Below, piece by piece: positions 1 through 7,961 of a DNA stretch of 64,000 nt; the first letter of the stretch is position 1; each line of letters starts with the position of its first letter. The notes beneath the pieces were generated by a model. It was given only the letters and a program-made list of their open reading frames with translations. It had not been told where the DNA came from and did not search any database. The stretch comes from Crambe crambe (taxonomy: Eukaryota > Porifera > Demospongiae > Poecilosclerida > Crambeidae), in contig OZ004584.1 in the NCBI GenBank assembly GCA_963924555.1, forward strand, positions 6,633,001 through 6,697,000, in the 5' to 3' direction. A program made the position numbers and the translations under genes.

Positions 1-179
1 ATGTCTCAGAGCCTATGATTCAATTTCTGAAAGAAGCTACCTATTATTCAAAAAATTATTCCTGAATAATTAGCTCAGGCCTAATCATAGCATCAAGCCA
101 GATATCTGTACTGATTGGTTTAGAGAAATCTTCTGTTCCTGAAGTTTAGGAAAGAAGGAAGTTAAAGGATATTTGAATT

Positions 180-1556
180 ATAGCTAACCATATAGGGATG
201 GGAACTCGTATAGCTCATTCGGCACTCCATTGGGACACTCTGAAAGGCGATTTTTACGAATCAAGTGTGAATTCCAGGTTTCAATAAATTCAGCTAGATC
301 CTTTTTCAATGGTACAAGTACAACATATGCCAGGCAACTCCTATTACAACAGCAATATAATAATTTCTGACATAATATATATATATATATATATATATTA
401 TATACCTGTGAAAGTCATTAGTTGAAACAAAGTCTCCACAGTGGGCTAGGGTCTGAAAATTTTATTATTGGTAGCAATTATCTTAGCAACAATTTATACC
501 TTAAAAAAAATCAATCCACCAGTGTGTTTTGTGCCTTCTAAGCTGAGACCACCATGCCTCGATTCTCTGTAAATGGGTTATAGTAGTAGTTCAAATGAAA
601 TAGTTTCATGTACTTTTTGAACACCTACAATATTTGATTTGGATGGTCCATAGATAAAGCTTTTTTCATTAGCCATCCCATCGGTATGATAAAAACGAAA
701 GGCAATTTGTATAGCTGCAATTGTTGGATTTTCTGTGCCATAATCGCCTCTTATAACTGATGGACATCCTATATGATGCACACCGTAAACTGGCTAGCTA
801 GCATGCTGCAACAGTTACCTCCCACTTGCTCCACATTTTCCAAGTAATATCTAGCTATTACTCTTGGATTACTATTAGATGGGGCTAGCTTCAGCCAAAT
901 GATTTTCCTAGAAAAACTGAAGGAACATTATGATAATTTGCCTTGCACACAAATTTGCATACCCATCAATACAGCCATGAAGAGTGAAGCCAAATGGGGT
1001 CATTTTGTCATATCCATCGATATGCCAGATAAAATTTGGTCCCTATAATAATATTATGATAATAGCTATAGCTATTCCTAGTTTTAACACCGTTTGTACC
1101 TTATTTCTGTAAATTCTTCTCTTTTAGTGTCTTTTTTCGCCTTCGTTCGGAACCACAGGGATCTTCCTCTTTCATGATTTTCATCACAGTATCTCTGTTA
1201 TTGTTGAAATAGCATTCCATCTTTAAGTGAAATTTAATTACCTTCTGACCAGGAGATGATACTTGAGTCTGAGAATCTGCCACAAGGCTCGATAGCCTCT
1301 AAGCTGGTTAGATGAGGCCAATTCAACCTACAGTTTTAAGTCATAGCTACATGTAAAGACGCCAGTTTATGATCATGTAATTGTTCCTTACCCTGATGAT
1401 GGACATGACTTGGTGTTCAGGTGGATCAGGCCGACGCCTGGATAACCCAAGATGATTAAACTGGTTTTTCAGCCATCTCAAACTAGACACCAAACAGTCA
1501 TTGTCAATACACAATCTGTTAGCTAGCAGTTTAATAACTTGATACCTTCTCTTCAT
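180..1556 (-). pseudogene. DDE integrase-like transposase relic
   Basis: A decayed transposase is read in pieces on the minus strand. About 1347-1556 encodes an N-terminal helix-turn-helix region (R-W-L-K-N-Q-F-N-H-L-G-L-S-R). About 1110-1180 holds a K-E-E-D-P-C-G-S-E-R-R-R linker, and about 970-1050 the core start W-H-I-D-G-Y-D-K-M then H-G-C-I-D-G-Y. About 600-790 holds G-C-P-S-V-I-R-G-D-Y-G-T-E-N, the second acidic region, and about 190-305 a C-terminal E-T-W-N-S-H-L-I-R block. The order and motifs match the animal integrase-core family also seen at 32165-34279. Frame changes and stops separate the blocks, so it is dead. The family assignment rests on motif recognition only; terminal repeats were not identified. 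Confidence 0.7.
374..399. repeat. (AT)n microsatellite
   Basis: A run of alternating A and T lies within the decayed transposase region. Confidence 0.85.
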
Positions 1557-1782
1557 GTGATACTTCGTACAAAATGGCTAATAACCTCTTGTACGGTCTC
1601 CACGAATAGAATAACTCTATAAGTATGTCTAGAAAGATATCCAAATCACGGCTATCTTCAACCATAAATAAGACTTACCATCCATAGTTAGTTGTCTTAC
1701 ACACATACGCGCGCGCGTACATTATCGGTCGCACGCGCGGGAGATCCTTTACCAACTTTCAAAAAAATCATTTTGCAAGGCG

Positions 1783-1977
1783 GAAAAACTTGCGGAGACT
1801 TGCGGGCTCTTCCGGAGACTTGCGGATACTTGCGGATACTTGCGGAGCCTTGCGGAGACTTCGCGGAGCTTTGCGGAGACTTGCGGAGACTTTGCGGAGC
1901 CTTGCGGAGCTTTGCGGAGACTTCGCGGAGCCTTGCGGAGCTTTGCGGAGCCTTGCGGAGACTTGCGGAGACTTGCG
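1783..1977. repeat. GC-rich minisatellite, about 11-bp unit
   Basis: Repeated variants of CTTGCGGAGAC and CTTTGCGGAGC run head to tail for almost 200 bp. They keep several frames open on both strands, which explains the overlapping open frames here without invoking a gene. The composition is far more GC-rich than its surroundings. Confidence 0.9.
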
Positions 1978-2030
1978 CCAAAATTAATTTGCTTGCGGAT
2001 GATGTAAATTGCACTTCTCGGCTTCCATAG

Positions 2031-2508
2031 TCATAGACCCCCAGACTGTGCATGAGAATGCATAGCAGATTAGCACTGGAGTCATGCTAGCTATTATGGG
2101 AATCTTCTTGCATATTAAATCTCTTAGGCCTAAGACAATCATTATGACTGTGTGGGTGTAATATTAATGAAAAATAACATTGTGTCACTAATAACATATA
2201 GACTACAGCTAGCTACCTATATAGTGTGCAGAGCAGTATGCATTAATTATAAAAAAGGAAAAAAAAGTGATTATGAAAGGATGATGTGGGCATGTGCACC
2301 CATAGCTAATTCATGAATTCAGTCTTGCAATCAATTTCCTGCAGTAAAAAAAATTGTTCACTGATCAATTGAAGTTATTTAGGTGCTGGGAATTGGGGAA
2401 GAGGAGTGTCATAGAAAAAGCAAAAACTTACATATCAGGACACATTCTGTATCCTTGAAAGATGCCCATTAGCTAACTCCCACCAGTTAAAGATTCTCAC
2501 CATGTGTG
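2031..2508. other. 3' flank of R1, shared with R11
   Basis: No gene was seen. The stretch resembles 52930-53336, downstream of R11: both include a fragment around C-A-A-T-C-A-T-T-A-T-G and the same run-up to the receptor stop codon. R1 and R11 therefore arose by duplication of a unit that included its 3' flank. Confidence 0.6.
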
Positions 2509-4210
2509 TTATTGTTGAGCTCTCAATGCTTCCTCCTCTTTTCCCTCAAATGGAACCACATTTGGGTAAAATGTTGCATCAGGTCCAACTATTTTAACTC
2601 TCGGAGTTAAAGGAGGAATCTCAGCATAAACTGGCTATAATAGATACATGAGAGACAACGTTCTAAGAAAGTTCAGTTAGCTAATAGTCACCATCACCTC
2701 TGCTTTATCAACATCTTTAGTGACGGCATATGCACTATTTTCTTGAATGTGTATTTCTGGGTCATTTAGTCTGTCTTTGGCAGTGGTTATCACTTCAGAA
2801 GATCTTTTAGGCTATTAAGGATAATGAATTCATCATGAAGTATGACACACTATTTAAAATGAACTTTTTTCTGGAATAGACCAAAAAGGAAGACAGTGAT
2901 TGTTACTCTGAGGCTATACAGTTTCAATGTTCTTCATCAATAGTATAGCCATACCTCTTCTCTTTGAGCATCCTTAAGCTTGATAACTGTGTACGCACTG
3001 TTTTCATGAGTTCGTATCTCAAGGTTTATTACTTCATCAGATGATTTCTGGCCATGGTTCCTGCCTACATGTTATAGAATTAATGTGAGAGTGTTATAAC
3101 AGAATCCTCATGATAGTTATTATGAGAGAAACTATCAATTTATGGCAATCACTAACTGTCTAAAGAAGTATTATAATATGTAGTTACCACTTTTCACATG
3201 ATGTAACCAATAGCAACAGCAAAATGTTGATAGCAGTAGAATGATACTCATCACTGCATGGAGAGGTGACAAATTAATAACAGTGAGCAACAAGATTAAG
3301 TAATAATATTTACCAACACCCACAGATACTGCAATTACCACCTTGAAAGAAGAAGAGTCTACACATTATAGTGGTAAGTAAGTTGCAATAACTATATCAT
3401 AGCATCATGGTATAACAGCTGCTTAGCTACCAACTGTTGAAAAGCTTTTTTGTGTTATCATATAATTAGTTGGGTTGCTTTCACTTGGAAAGTACATCAC
3501 AAGAATAACATTAGATGAACTTCCACCATCAGTTTCCACATAAACAGTTAAGTGTAGTTGTTCACAGATGCATTGAAACATCTGCTACAGTTATTCTCAT
3601 CATTGTTCAGAATGAGGTACTGTAACTGATTTAAGCCAACTGAGCAGTTGCAATGAGTGCTATTGTCATAGCTAATGTGAACAGTTAATTCTTGGAAGCA
3701 TGCAGACGTCACCTGCAAGAGAATGAGTAGCTAGCATTTTAACTCTTTAGTTTTTAAACATATACCAAAGATATATTCAGCTCCAATTCTGAATTAAATT
3801 GTTGTTGTATTTGACCCGCACTAAGGAATATCCCTGAATAAAATTATAACAGTTAGTCACCTACATAATTATGTAGTACCCATTAGTTTCATTACCATCA
3901 TAAAATTCTACATTCCTTGGATCACTAGGAGCCCCTTGACCTACTACATTCACTGCTGTGACTATGAACTGATAGTGAAGCATCAGTCCAGAGTTGTTGG
4001 TAGGTATTGTGTAGTGAAGAGTCACAATGGAGCATCGTCCAAGGTGGTGAAGTGGAGTCCTCTCTTTCTCAGATACATTGTACACCTCCATACAGAATGT
4101 CATGTCTGGGTCAGTGTTAGGGAGGTCCAGGGAGAAGGGAGGTTGCCAAGTCAGGGTGATGGAGGAACAATTAGTGGAGATGTTGACTTCCTTAACTGCA
4201 TCTGATATCC
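2509..4210 (-). pseudogene. R1: class A receptor pseudogene lacking Ig exon
   Basis: Exons in coding order: FN3 3896-4210, linker 3766-3833, D3 3431-3712, transmembrane 3314-3358 and 3188-3253, tyrosine exons 2955-3064 and 2698-2811, last exon 2509-2634 (stop 2509-2511). The FN3 domain has the family core W-Q-P-P-F-S-L-D and N-T-D-P-D-M-T-F-C. The D3 exon carries a 5-bp insertion near 3550 relative to R2-R5, giving a frameshift and stop. No Ig or signal exon lies upstream, where the foldback element sits. The tail keeps S-A-Y-T-V-I, which fits the ITIM consensus, then S-A-Y-A-V-T and P-V-Y-A-E-I. With a broken D3 and no leader it is very probably a pseudogene. Confidence 0.8.
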
Positions 4211-4511
4211 CTATTAGAACAAGTGAATGCAAAAAATTTCTTCGAAATAAAAATGCGAAGTAGGGATGACCACAAATTTAGCACATAATAATTATTATAG
4301 CTATCATAACTGCAGCTTCATTATGAAAACCAAGTACTGCAGCATCGAAGCAGTATGGCCCAAAAATCTAGCTGGAATATGTATTATAACTGCATGCAAG
4401 AGAGTGAACTTAGTGAAGTGACCCTTACCCATCATCAAGTACAAGATACTATTCCTACTTCACTCCCATGATCAAGGGCCAAGGGAGTTGTAAAAGTATG
4501 AAGGAATGGAG

Positions 4512-6572
4512 TTACTCTTGATGAGCAAGTCTGGTTTGGGATCTTGTCATGATCCTTCGAGGTGGTTCCTCAGGTAACTGCGTAGGAGGATTTGGTGGCA
4601 ATAGGTTGTGTGAAAATTTTCCCAACTGATTTACCATTCCCATAAATCGACGGAGATCGGTGATGTTGTTTGGAGGTTTCATTTGAAGAACTGCTGTAGT
4701 TTTGGCGGGGTCTGCTTGTATACCACATTGGTCGATTAAATGACCCAAGAATTTGACTCTTGTTTCATTAAATTTGCATTTCTCTGCGTTGAGTGTGACA
4801 CCCGCTGCTTCTAGGCGTTTCAACACTGCAATTAGCCTCTTATCATGCTCAGTCTGGTTTGATCCAAATATTAAAATATCATCCATCAAGCAGACAACTC
4901 CTGTTAGCCCCTCCAAAATTCTTTTCATTCGTTTCTGGAAAAGCTCAGGGGCACTTGATATTCCGAAGGGAAGTTTGTTGAAGCAATATCGACCTGCTGG
5001 TGTTATGAATGTGGTGAGTAGTCGCGATTCTTCTGCCAATGGTATTTGCCAGAAGCCACTATTGGCATCCAACTTGCTGAATATTTTGGCCCCGGCTAAA
5101 AGAGCTAATGTCTCATCCACCTTAGGAATAGGATGGACTTCTCTCAGCACACTCTCGTTGAGGGGTTTTAAGTCCACACAGATACGAGCTCCATTGGGTT
5201 TGGGGACAACCACCATCCCTGCACACCATGGAGTGGGTTCATCCACCTTTGAGATGACACCCAGTTTCTCCATTTTGTCTAATTCTTCTTGGACTTTCTG
5301 ACGTAATGGAATAGGAACTCTTCTTGGTGTGTAAAGAGCATGTGGGGTCGCATTATCTTTCAATTTGATTGTGTAATCTTCACCAATTTTTCCAAGACCC
5401 TGGAATAGCTTCCCAAATCTTCCTCGTACATCTACTCCATTGCAATAATTGGCCTCCATTATGTTCACAAGTTTTAGGGCAGTGATGGCCGGCAATCCCA
5501 GTAAGTTATTCCTTAAACCTCGGACAACAAAGATTATTTGATGGGAAGAGGAATCTTTGTGAGTGAGTAGGGCTGAGAATTGGCCTATAACTTCCAGTGA
5601 TTCTCGTGTTGGTCCACTAAGAACTTTGGTTGTTTCTTGCAGGGTTATTTCAGGGAGAGTCTTGTAGGTTTCCTCCATAATTGCTGTAACCTCTGCCCCA
5701 GTATCCAGTTTGAAGTCTACAGCTGTATTCTTCATTTGGATCTTGCAGTGCCACGAGAACTTGTTTTCTGTGACAGCATCAACAATGTCAAGGTAAGCAG
5801 TGTCCATATTCATATTAGTGGCTGCTGCTTGTGTTTTTGAGAAACATCTGGCTCCAAAGTGACCTTTACGATTGCACTTATAGCAGGTTGCATTCATGGC
5901 AGGACATTTGTCTCCAGGCACATGTTTATCATGACCACATCTTGTACATTTTGATGTTCTAGCACGGGCTCCACCACCTCGGCCACTTTGACCTTTGTTG
6001 ACCTCATCAATAGTGATTGGGTCTTTCTTGCTGCCTTCTTGTAGAAAGGCCTGTTGTTCTGTTACCGCTTCCTTCTGTCTTATGGCTTTCTTGGCTTTTT
6101 CTAGAGTTAGAGTGGCATCCATTTGTAGTTTTTCAGAGAGTGCCACATCTCTAATGCCTACCACTAAGCGGTCTCGCAACATTTCTTGTTTAAGGGTTCC
6201 ATACTCGCAATTCTCAATTAGTTCATAGAGTGTTGTAATGTATTGCTCAGAAGATTCACCCTCTCTCTGATCTCTGCAGTTGAATTTTGCCCTCTCATAT
6301 ATAGTATTTTTCCTAACTTGGAAATAATCATCAAATTTCTCCATGACTGTATCATACATTTTCCGTCCCTCTGCTGTGATGTTTGTAGAGCTGAGGACAG
6401 CATCAGCTTCCTCTCCCATACAGTATAGCAATGTACTGACTTGTCTGAGGTTGTCTTGGCTGGCTAAATTGGAGGCTTGTCGGTATTGTTCAAATCGCCT
6501 CTTCCATTTCGCCCAGTTGTCAGAATTTTTGAAGTCAAAGGGTTCTGGAGCAGGTAAGCGAAGTTCAGCCAT
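4512..6572 (-). CDS. Gag-protease-reverse transcriptase polyprotein, truncated (Ty3/gypsy)
   Basis: An uninterrupted 686-residue frame. Residues 1-190 resemble a gag capsid region. About residues 209-245 hold a Cys/His stretch and then a classic zinc knuckle (C-Y-K-C-N-R-K-G-H-F-G-A-R-C). The aspartic protease motif L-D-T-G-A-E lies near residue 293. From about 390 to 640 comes a reverse transcriptase palm with C-V-D-L-K-P-L-N, F-S-K-L-D-A-N-S-G-F, L-P-F-G-I-S-S-A-P and the catalytic L-M-D-D-I-L. Just after F-M-G-M-V-N-Q-L the protein jumps to a Pro/Arg-rich tail (residues about 658-686) of the kind that normally ends pol. RNase H and integrase have thus been removed in frame. The start ATG is 21 bases after the 5' LTR. 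The intact frame suggests a young copy. Confidence 0.9.
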   Translation of the reverse strand: MAELRLPAPEPFDFKNSDNWAKWKRRFEQYRQASNLASQDNLRQVSTLLYCMGEEADAVLSSTNITAEGRKMYDTVMEKFDDYFQVRKNTIYERAKFNCRDQREGESSEQYITTLYELIENCEYGTLKQEMLRDRLVVGIRDVALSEKLQMDATLTLEKAKKAIRQKEAVTEQQAFLQEGSKKDPITIDEVNKGQSGRGGGARARTSKCTRCGHDKHVPGDKCPAMNATCYKCNRKGHFGARCFSKTQAAATNMNMDTAYLDIVDAVTENKFSWHCKIQMKNTAVDFKLDTGAEVTAIMEETYKTLPEITLQETTKVLSGPTRESLEVIGQFSALLTHKDSSSHQIIFVVRGLRNNLLGLPAITALKLVNIMEANYCNGVDVRGRFGKLFQGLGKIGEDYTIKLKDNATPHALYTPRRVPIPLRQKVQEELDKMEKLGVISKVDEPTPWCAGMVVVPKPNGARICVDLKPLNESVLREVHPIPKVDETLALLAGAKIFSKLDANSGFWQIPLAEESRLLTTFITPAGRYCFNKLPFGISSAPELFQKRMKRILEGLTGVVCLMDDILIFGSNQTEHDKRLIAVLKRLEAAGVTLNAEKCKFNETRVKFLGHLIDQCGIQADPAKTTAVLQMKPPNNITDLRRFMGMVNQLGKFSHNLLPPNPPTQLPEEPPRRIMTRSQTRLAHQE

Positions 6573-6574
6573 CT

Positions 6575-6592
6575 ATCCCACTTCTGACACCA
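6575..6592 (-). other. Candidate tRNA primer-binding site
   Basis: The 18 bases after the 5' LTR read TGGTGTCAGAAGTGGGAT on the minus strand. The TGG pairs with the CCA end of a tRNA, and the position directly abutting the LTR is the standard one. The exact tRNA was not determined. Confidence 0.8.
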
Positions 6593-6751
6593 TGTAAAAG
6601 TATGAAATACTAATGGACAAATCAGTTAACTCTCATCTATGAGCAGCTGCTCAATCACGAGACTCACATACAAAATGACATAACTATAGGATGATACAAT
6701 GTCATGTATAATAACTAATGGAAATACACAACTAAACATAATACTGTCACA
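6593..6751 (-). repeat. 5' LTR of the gypsy-like element
   Basis: A 159-bp LTR begins TGTGACAGTATT and ends CATACTTTTACA on the minus strand. It has the TG...CA ends typical of LTRs and abuts both the GGAGT duplication and the primer-binding site. Its last 14 bases recur at 4489-4502. Confidence 0.85.
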
Positions 6752-6994
6752 GGAGTGAAGTAGGAATAGTATCTCGTACTTGATGATGGGTAAGGGTCAC
6801 TTCACTAAGTTTACTCTCTTGCATGCAGTTATAATACATATTCCAGCTAGATTTTTGGGCCATACTGCTTCGATGCTGCAGTACTTGGTTTTCATAATGA
6901 AGCTGCAGTTATAATAGCTATAATAATTATTATGTGCTAAATTTGTGGTCATCCCTACTTCACATTTTTATTTCGAAGAAATTTTTTGCATTCA

Positions 6995-7514
6995 TAAAGA
7001 AAAAGAACAAAAGTCAATTTTAGAACTTGTTTTTTTCTTATGTTAGCGAATGAATTTTTGGCTTTTGAACATTCTCCTCTCTTCTTTGTAGATATAATAA
7101 TTCATTGTAGCTTCTGAGAACCTGTAGAGTAAGGGTAGAAGAGAAAGAAGAGTTTTTACTTATACAGTCCTATGACCTTTGACCCGCCATCCCTATTTAG
7201 AGAGTGCTAGCGCACTCTCTGATATGTAATGATAGCACAGATGATTTTGGGGAAAAAGCTAATTGATAAGCATACACTGATGATGGCTCTGAGTAGCAGC
7301 TAATTTCCTGATTTAATAATTATGAGTGTGAGAGTTATGTATTGATATTGAAATTTAATGACTGATTAGAACTTTTAGTGTGATGATTAACTTTATGATA
7401 CAATGTGTTATGATGGGAATAAAAAACAAGCAATGATTATAGCAACTACAATGTGTATTGGGCTACAGGAGGTTACGAAGCTGAATTGGGAGTGACCATC
7501 AGTGTTCGTAGGTG

Positions 7515-7557
<43 letters not shown>

Positions 7558-7961
7558 GGGGGGGGGGGGGGGGAGGGGGGTGGGAAGGAAGAGAGTGTCA
7601 ATAAAGAAATGTCAATAAGTCAATAAAGAAACTCTTGAAATGTAAAAACCATTAGCTATAGAGGAACCTCCAAAAATGGACACACTTGGGGACCCAGCCT
7701 TTTGTTGATCCTTGTAGAGAGGTTGTGGTCAGTTCGTACATGTATAACAAGATTGTTTTTGTTGAGAGGTATGTCCTTTTTTGTTCCCAGGCCGATTTTT
7801 TTGTGGGGAACAAGGCATATAATTGGGAGATATTATTGCATTTTTTAAAGAGGACACTGAGGCTCCACTGTAACTTGCCAAAAAGGGTCATAAATTGTCA
7901 CACTTCTTGTCTCCTTCTTTTATACCAACCTGTTTTAAAGATTCTCACCATGGTTGAGCCC
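6995..7961. other. Spacer: R2 3' flank, no gene
   Basis: Between the foldback element and R2 no gene is visible. A perfect palindrome around GAGAGTGCTAGCGCACTCTC lies near 7201-7220. From about 7230 the sequence matches 16130-16850 downstream of R5, including the simple-repeat block, so R2 and R5 share a duplicated 3' flank. Confidence 0.6.
7518..7580. repeat. (GT)n and poly-G tract
   Basis: Alternating G and T is followed by a long G run with a few interruptions. A shorter homologous tract lies at about 16408-16457 downstream of R5. Confidence 0.9.

Larger units (their letters stand above)
4489..6751 (-). mobile_element. Ty3/gypsy-like LTR retroelement, internally deleted
   Basis: Read on the minus strand: a complete 5' LTR (6593-6751, TG...CA), a primer-binding site, one gag-pol frame, then only 14 bp of 3' LTR (4489-4502, the same bases that end the 5' LTR). 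A 5-bp GGAGT duplication flanks it at 4484-4488 and 6752-6756, as expected for integrase-mediated insertion. RNase H, integrase and most of the 3' LTR are missing, so this copy cannot be autonomous. Confidence 0.9.
4224..6994. mobile_element. Foldback (palindromic) element, interrupted
   Basis: The arms 4224-4467 and about 6753-6994 are near-perfect inverted repeats of about 240 bp, both ending outward in TGAATGCAAAAAATTTC. Removing the retroelement between the GGAGT copies at 4484-4488 and 6752-6756 restores a long palindrome with a short loop (about 4468-4482). The element is therefore a foldback/MITE-type insertion of about 500 bp that later received a retrotransposon in its right arm. No transposase of its own is visible, and no clear target duplication was found outside the arms. 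Confidence 0.85.

Noticed and set aside
1692-2053. Overlapping long open frames on both strands
   Set aside because: They come from the 11-bp minisatellite, which has no stops in several frames. There is no protein-like composition.
4753-5301. Forward 182-codon frame
   Set aside because: Antisense shadow of the reverse transcriptase region.
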